Positions 35,488 to 47,700 of a stretch of DNA of 64,000 nt are shown in pieces. The position numbers were made by a program, and so were the translations under genes. The notes beneath the pieces were generated by a model. It had not been told where the DNA came from, ran no database searches, and saw nothing but the letters and a program-made list of their open reading frames with translations. Each line of letters starts with the position of its first letter. Positions within the stretch are counted from its first letter, which is position 1. This DNA comes from Symsagittifera roscoffensis. Taxonomy: Eukaryota > Xenacoelomorpha > Acoela > Convolutidae. The stretch covers positions 24,933,821 to 24,997,820 of the forward strand of contig NC_087071.1 in assembly GCF_963678635.1 (NCBI RefSeq). Direction: 5' to 3'.

Positions 35488-37638
35488 GTAATCAAGCTTC
35501 AAGTCTGAAATAGTTCAACTTATCTCAAAGTGTAATGGGTTCGCAAAAAGATGAAAACTTTTAAGCAAGCTATTCGAGCTCTGAAACTTCACACATTTTT
35601 AAACGTTTTTTCATAGACGCAATTGGTTCGAGAAAAGGATGAATTCTTTCAACGCGATGTTCGAGCTTTGAAACATTGACTTTTTTTCGAGTTAATTCTT
35701 AGAGGAAATTGGTTTCCAAGAAAGTTGAATTGTTTAGCACGCTATTTGAGCTTCGAAGTTTTGAATTATTTCAAATTATCTCATAGACTGAATTGCTTCC
35801 TAAATTTGAGTTATTTAGCAGACTGTTCGAGCTTTGAAATTTTTAACTATTTCAAGTTACCTCATAGACGGAATTGGTTTGCAAAAAAGTGTAAATTTTT
35901 AAGCAAGCTTTGGGAGCTTTGAAAGGTTGAAAGTTTTTAGGTAATTTCACAGACGGAATCGGTTCGCGAATAGGTTGGTTTTTTCAATCAAGGTAGTCAA
36001 GCTTTAAGTCTGAAATAGTTCAACTTATCTCATAAGTGTAATGGGTTCGCAAAAAGATGAAAACTTTTATGCAAGCTGTTCGAGCTCTGAAACTTCACAT
36101 TTTTTTAAACGTTTTTTCATAGACGCAATTGGTTCGAGAAAAGAATGATTTTTTTCAACGCGATGTTCGAGCTTTGATACATTGATTTTCTTTCGAGTTA
36201 ATTCTTAGAGGGAATCGGTTCCCCAAAAAGTTGAATTTTTTAGCACGCTCTTTGAGCTTCGAAATTTTGAATTATTTCAAATTACCTCATAGACTGAATT
36301 GGTTCGCAAAATTTGAGTTATTTAGCATACTGTTCGAGCTTTGAAATGTTTAACTGTTTCAAGTTACCTCATAGACGGAATTGGTTTGCAAAAAAGTGTA
36401 AATTTTTAAGCAAGCTTTGGGAGCTTTGAAAGGTTGAAAGTTTTTAGGTAATTTCACAGACGGAATCGGTTCGCAAATAAGTTGGTTTTTTCAATCAAGG
36501 TAGTCAAGCATTAAGTCTGAAATAGTTCAACTTATCTCATAAGTGTAATGGGTTCGCAAAAAGATGAAAACTTTTAAGCAAGCTGTTCGAGCTCTGAAAC
36601 TTCACATTTTTTTAAACGTTTTTTCATAGACGCAATTGGTTCGAGAAAAGGATGAATTCTTTCAACGCGATGTTCGAGCTTTGAAACATTGACTTTTTTT
36701 CGAGTTAATTCTTAGAGGAAATTGGTTTCCAGAAAAGTTGAATTGTTTAGCACGCTATTTGAGCTTCGAAGTTTTGAATTATTTCAAATTATCTCATAGA
36801 TCGAATTGGTTCCTAAATTTGAGTTATTTAGCATACTGTTCGAGCTTTGAAATTTTTAACTATTTCAAGTTACCTCATAGACGGAATTGGTTTGCAAAAA
36901 AGTGTAAATTTTTAAGCAAGCTTTGGGAGCTTTGAAAGGTTGAAAGTTTTTAGGTAATTTCACAGACGGAATCGGTTCGCGAATAGGTTGGTTTTTTCAA
37001 TCAAGGTAGTCAAGCTTTAAGTCTGAAATAGTTCAACTTATCTCATAAGTGTAATGGGTTCGCAAAAAGATGAAAACTTTTAAGCAAGCTATTCGAGCTC
37101 TGAAACTTCATATTTTTTTAAACGTTTTTTCATAGACGCAATTGGTTCGAGAAAAGAATGAATTTTTTCAACGCGATGTTCGAGCTTTGATACATTGATT
37201 TTCTTTCGAGTTAATTCTTAGAGGGAATCGGTTCCCCAAAAAGTTGAATTTTTTAGCACGCTGTTTGAGCTTCGAAATTTTGAATTATTTCAAATTACCT
37301 CATAAACTGAATTGGTTCGCAAAATTTGAGTTATTTAGCATACTGTTCGAGCTTTGAAATTTTTAAATATTTCAAGTTACCTCATAGATGGAATCGGTTT
37401 GCAAAAAAGTGTAAATTTTTAAGCAAGCTTTTTAAGCTTTGAAAGTTTGAAAGTTTTTAGGTAATTTCACAGACGGAATTGGTTCGCGAATAGGTTGGTT
37501 TTTTCAATCAAGGTAATCAAGCGTTAAGTCTGAAATAGTTCAACTTATCTCATAAGTGTAATGGGTTCGCAAAAAGATGAAAACTTTTAAGCAAGCTATT
37601 CGAGCTCTGAAACTTCACAATTTTTTAAAAGTTTTTTC

Positions 37639-38063
37639 ATAGACGCAATTGGTTCGAGAAAAAGGTTGAATTCTTTCAACGCGATGTTCGAGCTTTGAAA
37701 CATTGATTTTTTTTCGAGTTAATTCTTAGACCGAATCGGTTCTTAAAAAAGTTGAATTGTTTAGCACGCTGTTTGAGCTTTGAAATTTTTAACTATTTCA
37801 AGTTACCTCATAGATGGAATCGGTTTGCAAAAAAGTGTAAATTTTTGAGCAAGCGTTTTAAGCTTTGAAAGTTTGAAAGTTTTTAGGTAATTTCACAGAC
37901 GGAATCGGTTCGCAAGTAGGTTGGTTTTTTCAATCAAGGTAATCAAGCTTTAAGTCTGAAATAGTTCAACTTATCTCATAAGTGTAATGGGTTCGCAAAA
38001 AGATGAAAACTTTTAAGCAAGCTATTCGAGCTCTGAAACTTCACAATTTTTTAAACGTTTTTT
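37639..38063 (+). repeat. Pentamer of independent origin (425 bp)
   Basis: Here monomer E is missing. The join reads CTGTTTGAGC (E start) directly into TTTGAAATTTTTAACTATTT (F), near 37,770-37,800, so the crossover lies at or just after GAGCTT. The B monomer lacks the 7-base insertion. The join differs from that of the pentamers at 39.4-42.2 kb, where the E half extends past its centre, so monomer loss occurred at least twice. Confidence 0.82.
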
Positions 38064-39431
38064 CATAGACGCAATTGATTCGAGAAAAAGATGATTTCTT
38101 TCAACGCGATGTACGAGCTTTGAAACACTGATTTTTTTCGAGTTTATTCTTAGAGGGAATCGGTTTCCAAAAAAGTTGAATTGTTTAGCACGCTGTTTGA
38201 GCTTCGAAGTTTTGAATTATTTCAAATTATCTCATAGACTGAATTGGTTCGCAAATTTTGAGTAAATTAGCATACTGTTCGAGTTTTGAAACTTTTAATT
38301 ATTTCAAGTTACCTCATAGACGGAATCGATTTGCAAAAAAGTGTAAATTTTTAAGCAAGCTTTTTGAGCTTTGAAAGTTTGAAAGTTTTTAGGTATTTTC
38401 ATAGACGGAATCGGTTCGCTAACAGGTTGGTTTTTTCAATCAAGGTAATCAAGTTTTAAATCTGAAATAGTTCAAGTTATCTCATAAGTGTAATGGGTTC
38501 GCAAAAAGATGAAAACTTTTAAGCAAGCTATTCGAGCTCTGAAACTTGACAATTTTTTAAAAGTTTTTTCATAGACGCAATTGGTTCGAGAAAAGGATGA
38601 ATTCTTTCAACGCGATGTACGAGCTTTGAAACACTGATTTTTTTCGAGTTAATTCTTAGAGGGAATCGGTTTCCAAAAAAGTTGAATTGTTTAGCACGCT
38701 GTTTGGGCTTCGAAGTTTTGATTTAATTCAAATTATCTCATAGACTGAATTGGTTCGCAAATTTTGAGTTATTTGGCATACTGTTCGAGCTTTGAAATTT
38801 TAATCATTTCAATTTACCTCATAGACGGAATCGGTTTGCAAAAAAAGTGAAAGTTTTTAAGCAAGCTTTTGGAGCTTTGTAAGGTTGAAAGTTTTTAGGT
38901 AATTTCATAGACGGAATTGGCTCGCGAATACGTTGGTTTTTTCAATCTAGGTAATCAAGCTTTAAGTTTGAAATAGTTCAACTTATCTCATAAGTGTAAT
39001 AGGTTCGCAAAAAGATGAAAACTTTTAAGCAAGCTATTCGAGCTCTGAAACTTGACAATTTTTTAAACGTTTTTTCATAGACGCAATTGGTTCGAGAAAA
39101 GGATGAATTCTTTCAACGCGATGTACGAGCTTTGAAACACTGATTTTTTTTCGAGTTATTTCTTAGAGGGAATCTGTTCCCAAAAAAGGTGAATTAATTA
39201 GCACACTGTTTGAGCTTCGAAATTTTGAATTATTTCAATTTACCTCATAGACTGAATTGGTTCGCAAAATTTGAGTTATTTAGCATACTGTTCGAGCTTT
39301 GAAATTTTTAACTATTTCAAGTTACCTCATAGATGGAATCGGTTTGCAAAATTGTGTAAATTTTTAAGCAAGCTTTTAAAGTTTTGAAAGTTTGAAAGTT
39401 TTTAGGTATTTTCATAGACGGAATCGGTTCG

Positions 39432-42037
39432 CTAACAGGTTGGTTTTTTCAAGCAAGGTAATCAAGTTTTAAATCTGAAGTAGTTCGAGTTATCTCATAA
39501 GTGTAATGGTATCGCAAATTGCAAAAAGATGAAAACTTTTAAGCAAACTATTCGAGCTCTGAAACTTCACAATCTTTTAAACGTTTTTTCATAGACGCAA
39601 TTGGTTCGAGAAAAAGGTTGAATTCTTTCAACGCGATGTTCGAGCTTTGAAACATTGATTTTTTTTCGAGTTAATTCTTAGACCGAATCGGTTCTTAAAA
39701 AAGTTGAATTGTTTAGCGTGCTGTTTGAGCTTCGAAAATTTGAATTATTTCATATTATCTCATAGACGGAATCGGTTTGCAAAAAAGTGTAAATTTTTAA
39801 GCAAGCTTTTGGAGCTTTGAAAGGTTGAAAATTTTTTTAGGTAATTTCACAGACGGAATCGGTCCGCGAATAGGTTGGTTTTTTCAATCAAGGTAATCAA
39901 GCTTTAAGTCTGAAATAGTTCAACTTATCTCATAAGTGTAATGGTATCGCAAATTGCAAAAAGATGAAAACTTTTAAGCAAGCTATTTGAGCTCTGAAAC
40001 TTCACAATTTTTTAAACGTTTTTTCATAGACGCAATTGGTTCGAGAAAAGGATGAATTCTTTCAACGCGATGTACGAGCTTTGAAACATTGATTTTGTTT
40101 CGAGTTAATTCTTAGAGGGAATCTGTTCCCAAAAAAGTTGAATTGTTTAGCGTGCTGTTTGAGCTTCGAAAATTTGAATTATTTCATATTATCTCATAGA
40201 CGGAATCGGTTTGCAAAAAAGTGTAAATTTTTAAGCAAGCTTTTGGAGCTTTGAAAGGTTGAAAATTTTTTTAGGTATTTTCATAGACGGAATCGGTTCG
40301 CTAACAGGTTGGTTTTTTCAAGCAAGGTAATCAAGTTTTAAATCTGAAGTAGTTCGAGTTATCTCATAAGTGTAATGGTATCGCAAATTGCAAAAAGATG
40401 AAAACTTTTAAGCAAGCTATTCGAGCTCTGAAACTTCACAATTTTTTAAACGTTTTTTCATAGACGCAATTGGTTCGAGAAAAGGATGAATACTTTCAAC
40501 GCGATGTACGAGCTTTGAAACATTGATTTTTTTTCGAGTTAATTCTTAGACCGAATCGGTTCTTAAAAAAGTTGAATTGTTTAGCGTGCTGTTTGAGCTT
40601 CGAAAATTTGAATTATTTCATATTATCTCATAGACGGAATCGGTTTGCAAAAAAGTGTAAATTTTTAAGCAAGCTTTTGGAGCTTTGAAAGGTTGAAAAT
40701 TTTTTAAGGTAATTTCACAGACGGAATCGGTCCGCGAATAGGTTGGTTTTTTCAATCAAGGTAATCAAGCTTTAAGTCTGAAATAGTTCAACTTATCTCA
40801 TAAGTGTAATGGTATCGCAAATTGCAAAAAGATGAAAACTTTTAAGCAAGCTATTCGAGCTCTGAAACTTCACAATTTTTTAAACGTTTTTTCATAGACG
40901 CAATTGGTTCGAGAAAAGGATGAATTCTTTCAACGCGATGTACGAGCTTTGAAACATTGATTTTGTTTCGAGTTAATTCTTAGAGGGAATCTGTTCCCAA
41001 AAAAATTGAATTGTTTAGCGTGCTGTTTGAGCTTCGAAAATTTGAATTATTTCATATTATCTCATAGACGGAATCGGTTTGCAAAAAAGTGTAAATTTTT
41101 AAGCAAGCTTTTGGAGCTTTGAAAGGTTGAAAATTTTTTTAGGTATTTTCATAGACGGAATCGGTTCGCTAACAGGTTGGTTTTTTCAAGCAAGGTAATC
41201 AAGTTTTAAATCTGAAGTAGTTCGAGTTATCTCATAAGTGTAATGGTATCGCAAATTGCAAAAAGATGAAAACTTTTAAGCAAACTATTCGAGCTCTGAA
41301 ACTTCACAATCTTTTAAACGTTTTTTCATAGACGCAATTGGTTCGAGAAAAAGGTTGAATTCTTTCAACGCGATGTTCGAGCTTTGAAACATTGATTTTT
41401 TTTCGAGTTAATTCTTAGACCGAATCGGTTCTTAAAAAAGTTGAATTGTTTAGCGTGCTGTTTGAGCTTCGAAAATTTGAATTATTTCTTATTATCTCAT
41501 AGACGGAATCGGTTTGCAAAAAAGTGTAAATTTTTAAGCAAGCTTTTGGAGCTTTGAAAGGTTGAAAATTTTTTTAGGTAATTTCACAGACGGAATCGGT
41601 CCGCGAATAGGTTGGTTTTTTCAATCAAGGTAATCAAGCTTTAAGTCTGAAATAGTTCAACTTATCTCATAAGTGTAATGGTATCGCAAATTGCAAAAAG
41701 ATGAAAACTTTTAAGCAAGCTATTCGAGCTCTGAAACTTCACAATTTTTTGAACGTTTTTTCATAGACGCAATTGGTTCGAGAAAAGGATGAATTCTTTC
41801 AACGCGATGTACGAGCTTTGAAACACTGATTTTTTTTCGAGTTATTTCTTAGAGGGAATCGGTTCCCAAAAAAGTTGAATTGTTTAGCGTGCTGTTTGAG
41901 CTTCGAAAATTTGAATTATTTCATATTATCTCATAGACGGAATCGGTTTGCAAAAAAGTGTAAATTTTTAAGCAAGCTTTTGGAGCTTTGAAAGGTTGAA
42001 AATTTTTTTAGGTATTTTCATAGACGGAATCGGTTCG
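39432..42037 (+). repeat. 868-bp dimer-of-pentamers, three periods
   Basis: Two pentamer subtypes alternate. One has GCTAACAGG with ATCTGAAGTAGTTCGAG; the other has CCGCGAATAGG with GTCTGAAATAGTTCAAC. CTAACAGG falls at 39,432, 40,301, 41,169 and 42,038, and CCGCGAATAG at 39,864, 40,732 and 41,601, giving constant offsets of 868-869 bases. This is a higher-order repeat of a higher-order repeat. All these units share the E/F fusion monomer, and all have the 7-base insertion in B. Strong sharing of private variants implies very recent spread. Confidence 0.92.
39721..39805 (+). repeat. Chimeric E/F monomer (85 bp), reference copy
   Basis: The first part is E (CTGTTTGAGCTTCGAAAATT, then TTATCTCATAG). 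The second part is F (GACGGAATCGGTTTGC, AAAAAAGTGTAAA, TTAAGCAAG). The crossover lies between TATTTCATATTATCTCATAG and GACGGAATCGG, where E and F are identical. Deleting one monomer by misalignment at this point turns the hexamer into a pentamer of about 434 bases. Copies recur in each pentamer to 41,960, and a sister form lies at about 43,352-43,436. Confidence 0.87.
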
Positions 42038-43224
42038 CTAACAGGTTGGTTTTTTCAAGCAAGGTAATCAAGTTTTAAATCTGAAGTAGTTCGAGTTATC
42101 TCATAAGTGTAATGGTATCGCAAATTGCAAAAAGATGAAAACTTTTAAGCAAGCTATTCGAGCTCTGAAACTTCACAATTTTTTAAACGTTTTTTCATAG
42201 ACGCAATTGGTTCGAGAAAAGGATGAATTCTTTCAACGCGATGTACGAGCTTTGAAACATTGATTTTGTTTCGAGTTAATTCTTAGAGGGAATCGGTTCC
42301 CAAAAAAGTTGAATTGTTTAGCACGCTGTTTGAGCTTCGAAATTTTGAATTATTTCAATTTACCTCATAGACTGAATTGGTTCGCAAAATTTGAGTTATT
42401 TAGCATACTGTTTGAGCTTTGAAATTTTTAACTATTTCAAGTTACCTCATAGATGGAATCGGTTTGCAAAAAAGTGTAAATTTTTAAGCAAGCTTTTAAA
42501 GTTTTGAAAGTTTGAAAGTTTTTAGGTATTTTCATAGACGGAATCGGTTCGCTAACAGGTTGGTTTTTTCAAGCAAGGTAATCAAGTTTTAAATCTGAAA
42601 TAGTTCAAGCTATCTCATAAGTGTAATGGTATCGCAAATCGCAAAAAGATGAAAACTTTTAAGCAAGCTATTCGAGCTCTGAAACTTCACAATCTTTTAA
42701 ACGTTTTTTCATAGACGCAATTGGTTCGAGAAAAAGGTTGAATTCTTTCAACGCGATGTTCGAGCTTTGAAACATTGATTTTGTTTCGAGTTAATTCTTA
42801 GAGGGAATCGGTTCCCAAAAAAGTTGAATTGTTTAGCACGCTGTTTGAGCTTCGAAATTTTGAATTATTTCAATTTACCTCATAGACTGAATTGGTTCGC
42901 AAAATTTGAGTTATTTAGCATACTGTTTGAGCTTTGAAATTTTTAACTATTTCAAGTTACCTCATAGATGGAATCGGTTTGCAAAAAAGTGTAAGTTTTT
43001 AAGCAAGCTTTTAAAGTTTTGAAAGTTTGAAAGTTTTTAGGTATTTTCATAGACGGAATCGGTTCGCTAACAGGTTGGTTTTTTCAAGCAAGGTAATCAA
43101 GTTTTAAATCTGAAATAGTTCAAGCTATCTCATAAGTGTAATGGTATCGCAAATCGCAAAAAGATGAAAACTTTTAAGCAAGCTATTCGAGCTCTGAAAC
43201 TTCACAATCTTTTAAACGTTTTTT

Positions 43225-43650
43225 CATAGACGCAATTGGTTCGAGAAAAAGGTTGAATTCTTTCAACGCGATGTTCGAGCTTTGAAACATTGATTTTTTT
43301 CGAGTTAATTCTTAGACCGAATCGGTTCTTAAAATTGTTGAATTGTTTAGCACGCTGTTTGAGCTTCGAAAATTTGAATTATTTCAAATTATCTCATAGA
43401 CGGAATCGGTTTGCAAAAAAGTGTAAATTTTTAGGCAAGCTTTTGGAGCTTTGAAAGATTGAAAAATTTTAAATTAATTTCACAGACGGAATCGGTTCGC
43501 TAACAGGTTGATTTTTTCAAGCAAGGTAATCAAGCTTTAAGTCTGAAATGGTTCAACTTATCTCATAAGTTTAATGGGTTCGCAAAAATATGAAAACTTT
43601 TAAGCAAGCTATTCGAGCTCTGAAACTTCACAATTTTTTAAAAGTTTTTT
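43225..43650 (+). repeat. Late pentamer with E/F fusion, without 868-bp context
   Basis: The anchor spacing is 426 bases. The E/F chimera reads GAATTATTTCAAATTATC instead of the CATATTATC form of the main pentamers. G is of the GCTAACAGG subtype with a changed TTTTAAATTAATTTCACAG. It is either an early form of the fusion or a converted copy. Confidence 0.75.
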
Positions 43651-44157
43651 CATAGACGCAATTGGTTCGAGAAAAGAATGAATTTTGTCAACGCGTTGTT
43701 CGAGCTTTGATATATTGATTTTTTTTTGAGGTAATTCTTAGAGGGAATCGGTTCCCATAAAAGTTGAATTGTTTAGCACGCTGTTTGAGCTTCGAAATTT
43801 TGAATTATTTCAAATTATCTCATAGACTGAATTGGTTCGCAAAATTTGAGTTATTTAGCATACTGTTCGAGCTTTGAAATTTTTAACTATTTCAAGTTAC
43901 CTCATAGACGGAATCGGTTTGCAAAAAAGTGTAAGTTTTTAAGCAAGCTTTTGGAGCTTTGAAAGGCTGAAAGTTTTTAGGTAATTTCATAGACGGAATC
44001 GGTTCGCTAACAGGTTGGTTTTTTCAATCAAGGTAATCAAGCTTTAAATCTGAAATAGTTCAAGTTATCTCATAAGTGTAATGGGTTCGCAAAAAGATGA
44101 AAACTTTTAAGCAAGCTATTCCAGCTCTGAAACTTCACAATTTTTTAAAAGTTTTTT

Positions 44158-44743
44158 CATAGACGCAATTGGTTCGAGAAAAGGATGAATTCTTTCAACG
44201 CGATGTACGAGCTTTAGAACACTGATTTTTTTCCAGTTAGTTCTTAGAGGGAATCGGTTTCCAAAAGTTGAATTGTTTAGCACGCTGTTTGAGCTTCGAA
44301 GTTTTGAATTATTTCAAATTATCTCATAGACTGAATTGGTTCGCAAATTTTGAGTTATTTAACATACTGTTCGAGCTTTGAAATTTTTAACTATTTCAAG
44401 TTACCTCATAGACTGAACCCGTTTGCAAAATTTGAGTTTTTTAGCACACAGTTTGAGTTTTGAAACTTTTATTTATTTCAAGTTACCTCATAGACGGAAT
44501 CGGTTTGCAAAAAGGTGTAAGTTTTTAAGCAAGCTTTTGGAGCTTTGAAAGGTTGAATGTTTTTAGGTAATTTCATAGACGGAATCGGTTCGCGAACAGG
44601 TTGGTTTTTTTAATCAGGGTAATCAAGCTTTAAACCTGGAGTAGTTCAAGTTATCTCATAAGTGCAATGATTTCGCAAAAAGATGAAAACTTTTAAGCAA
44701 GCTATTCGAGCTCTGAAACTTCGCAATTTTTTTAAAGTTATTT
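44158..44743 (+). repeat. Heptamer at the end of the core array (586 bp)
   Basis: An extra monomer of about 82 bases lies at about 44,403-44,484 between F and G. It has GACTGAACCCGTTTGC and TTTTTTAGCACACAG, the same type as the extra monomers at 17,590-17,680, 23,760-23,820 and 33,765-33,840. Terminal units of the core array thus keep an older composition than the centre. The flank cassette begins at 44,744. Confidence 0.78.
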
Positions 44744-46815
44744 CATAGACGCAACTGGTTCTAGAAAAGGATGAACTTTTTAAGCGCGATGTTCGAGTTA
44801 ACATTTATTTTTTTTTCAACTTAATTCTTAGACGGAATTTGTTCAAGATATTTCAAGAAGGAATCGGTTTCTGATTTTTTGTGCATGCTTTTTGAGCTTT
44901 GAAACTTTCAATTATTTTAATTTACCTCATACACGGGTTCGGATTGCAAAAAATCTAAATTTTCAAGCAAGCTGTTTGAGCTTTGAAAGGTTGAAAATTT
45001 TTTAAGGTAATTTCACAGACGGAATCGGTTCGCGAAAAGGTTGGTTTTTTCAAACAAGGTAATCAAGTTTAAAATCTGAAATAGTTTAATTAATCTCATA
45101 AGTGGAATGCGTTCGAGAAAAGGATGGAATTTTTAAGCGCCTTTAATTTTTTTTCATGTTAATTCTTAGACGGAATCAGTTCCCAAAAAACTGAATTGTT
45201 AAGCACACTGTTCGAGCTTCGAAACTTTGAAATATTTCAAGTTATCTCATAGACTGAAATATAACTGAGATTTTTAGGCAATTTAATGGAGCTTTGAAAT
45301 ACCTTGAACTTGGAAATATTTCAAGGTATTTCAAGAAAGAGTCAGTTTCTGAGAGATTTGATTTTTTTATGCATGCTTTTTGAGCTATGAAACTTTGAAA
45401 TATATCATGTAATTTCAAATGCGAAACGGATTGCGAGTTTTCCAGGTTTTTGTGCCTGCTAAATAAGCTTTGAATCTGAAGTAATTCAAGTTATGGGTAC
45501 ACATATTGGGTTTGCGAAAAAAAGAAGCTTTTAAGCAAGCTATTCTAGCTTTGAAAGTTTGAATTTTTTAGTTATTTTCATAGAAGGAATCAGTTCGCGA
45601 AAATGTCGAATTTTTTAAGGTGGCTGTCCGAGCCTTCAAACTTTGAATGATTTCAAGTTCCATCATAGACGGAATCGGTTTGCAAAAAAATGTAATTTTT
45701 TAAGCGATCTATTTGAATTTCAAAACTATTTTAAGTGATTTCATAGACGGAATCGTTTCGCGAAAAAGTGTAAAATTTTAAGTTAACGTTTCGAGCTTCG
45801 AATTTTTGAAACACAACAAGTTATTTCATCGAAGGAATCGGCTCATGAAAAGTTTGAATTTTTCAAGAAAGCTAGTCAAGCTCTGAATATCAAATAGACC
45901 AAGTTATCTCATAATCGGAATGGTTTCGCAAAAAGAATGAAGTTTTTAAGCAAGCTATTCGAGCTTTGACAATTGAAAATTTTTCAAGTTACTTCATAGA
46001 CGGCTTTTTTTCGGAAAAATTATGATTTTTTCAGCGCGCTGTTCAAGCTTTGAAATTTGAGCTGTTTGAGCTACGATTTTTTGATATATTTCAAGTTATC
46101 TCTTTGAAGGAATCGGTTCGTGAAAAAGATGATTTTTTGAAGATGCCTGTTCAAGCTTTCAAACTTTCATCTTTTTCATGTTACCTCTTAAACGGATTCA
46201 GTTTGCAAAAAATGTAAGTTTTCAAGCAAACTGTTTGAGCTTTGAAAGGTTGAATGTTTTTAGGTAGTTTCATAGACAAATTCGGTCCGCGAAAAAGCTG
46301 GTTTTTTCAAGCAAGGTGATCAAGCTTTAAATGTGAGATAGTTCGAGTTGTCTCTAACGCGGAATGGGATCGCGAAAAGGTTGAATTTTGTAAGATGGCT
46401 GTTCAAGCTTTGAAACTTCGCAATTTTTCAAGTTATTTTATAGACGGTTTTGGTTCGCGAAAAGATGAATTTTTTAAGCCGATGTTCGAGCTATGAAACT
46501 TTGAATTTTTCCATATTATTTCATAGACTGTGTCGGTTAGCAAAAAAACTGAAACTTTTAAGCAGGCTATTGGAGCTGTGAAATTTTGAATTGTTTTAAG
46601 TTATTTGATAGAAGCAATTGTCTTGTAAAAGATTTGAGGTTTTAGTTATGCTTTCTGAGATATGAAACTTTGATATATGTTATGTAATATCAAATACGAA
46701 ATGGATTGCGAAATTTTCAAGATTTTCAAGCAAGCTAGACAAGCTCTGAATCTTAAATAGTTCAAGTTATATCATACGCAAAATCTGTTCGCAAAAAGAA
46801 AGAAATTTTTAAGCA
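44744..46815 (+). repeat. Flank cassette, full copy 3
   Basis: This repeats the order of 26,250-28,140: CATAGACGCAACTGGTTC at 44,744, GCATGCTTTTTGAGC at 44,883 and again at 45,371, GGTGGCTGTCCGAGCC near 45,619, and TCAAGAAAGCTAGTCAAGC near 45,870. It ends at CTGTTCGCAAAAAGAAAG near 46,790. A join near 44,838-44,870 (GAATTTGTTCAAGATATTTC) and an extra copy of the GCATGC monomer make it longer than copy 1. Divergence from copy 1 is visible in nearly every monomer, so the two separated well before the macro-units further right. Confidence 0.82.
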
Positions 46816-47700
46816 GGCTATTCGAGCTTTGAAACTTCGAACTTTTTCAAGTTTTTTCAAAGACAATAACAGTTTGCCAAAAAAGCAGAGGTTTTTTAGC
46901 ATTAAATTCTAGCTACGAAACCTTGAAAAAATCCAAGTTTTATAATTGACGGAACCGGTTGGCAAAAAAATTTACTTTTTTAAGCACGCTGTTTGAGTTT
47001 TGAAACATTGAATTATTTCAAGTTATTTCAAAGACGGAATCGTTCGCAAATAAGTAAACTTTTTATTTTCGCGAAAAGATGAAATTTTTAAGCCGATGTT
47101 TGAGCTATGAAATTTTGAATTATTTCATGTTATTTCATAGACTGTGTCGGTTAGCAAAAAAAAAAATTTTGAAGCAGGCTATTGGAGCTTTGAAATTTTG
47201 AATTAGTTCAAGTTATTTGATAGAAGCAATTGGTTTGTAAAAGGGTTGAGATTTTAGGCATGCTTTTTGAGCTATGAAACTTTGATATATGTTCTGTAAT
47301 ATCATATACGAAACGGATTGCGAAATTTTCAAGATTTTCAAGCAAGCTAGACAAGCTCTGAATCTTAAAAAGTTCAAGTTATCTCATACGCGGAATCTGT
47401 TCGCAAAAAGAATGAAGTTTTTAAGCAGGCTATTTGAGCTTTGAAAGTTTGAACTCTTTCAAGTTTTTTCAAAGACAATGTCGGTTTGCGAAAAAAACTG
47501 AGGTTTTTTAGCATTAAATTCTAGCTACGAAACCTTGAAAAAATTCCAAGTTTTAAAATTGACGGAACCGGATGGCAAAAAAAGTTTTAATTTTTTAAGC
47601 ACGCTGTTTGAGTTTTAAAACAATGAATTATTTCAAGTTATTTTAAAGACGGAATCGATTCGCAAGAAAGAAATTTTTTTAACCTCGCTTTTCTTCGAGT
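46454..47700 (+). repeat. 624-bp tandem duplication
   Basis: TTCGCGAAAAGATGAA lies at 46,454 and 47,078, an offset of 624 bases. Both copies then run through TAAGCCGATGTT, CATAGACTGTGTCGG, AGAAGCAATTG and GCATTAAATTCTAGC. The join at about 47,060-47,080 (AAGTAAACTTTTTATTTTCG) is abrupt and cuts a monomer. The copies have many differences, so this is an older event than the 3,475-base macro-repeat. Confidence 0.8.

Larger units (their letters stand above)
33721..44743 (+). repeat. Large hexamer core array 3 (~507-bp units, ~22 units)
   Basis: The C-monomer anchor CATAGACGCAA lies at 34,090, 34,598, 35,105, 35,612, 36,119, 36,625, 37,131, 37,639, 38,064, 38,570, 39,076, 39,590, 40,025, 40,459, 40,892, 41,328, 41,762, 42,196, 42,710, 43,225, 43,651, 44,158 and 44,744. 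Most spacings are 506-508 (hexamer). Spacings of 425-436 mark pentamers, 514-515 mark hexamers with a 7-base insertion, and the last, 586, is a heptamer. This is the most regular and probably the youngest expansion of the core. Open frames of 65-82 codons at 35,169, 35,725 and 36,738 recur only because the hexamer recurs. Confidence 0.93.

Noticed and set aside
35169-36935. Three related open frames of 65-82 codons at 35,169, 35,725 and 36,738 as a gene family
   Set aside because: They recur because the 507-base hexamer recurs (35,725 and 36,738 are two units apart). Other hexamers break the frame freely.
33721-44743. CRISPR-like regularity
   Set aside because: The units are much too long, there are no unique spacers, and every part of each unit is repeated.
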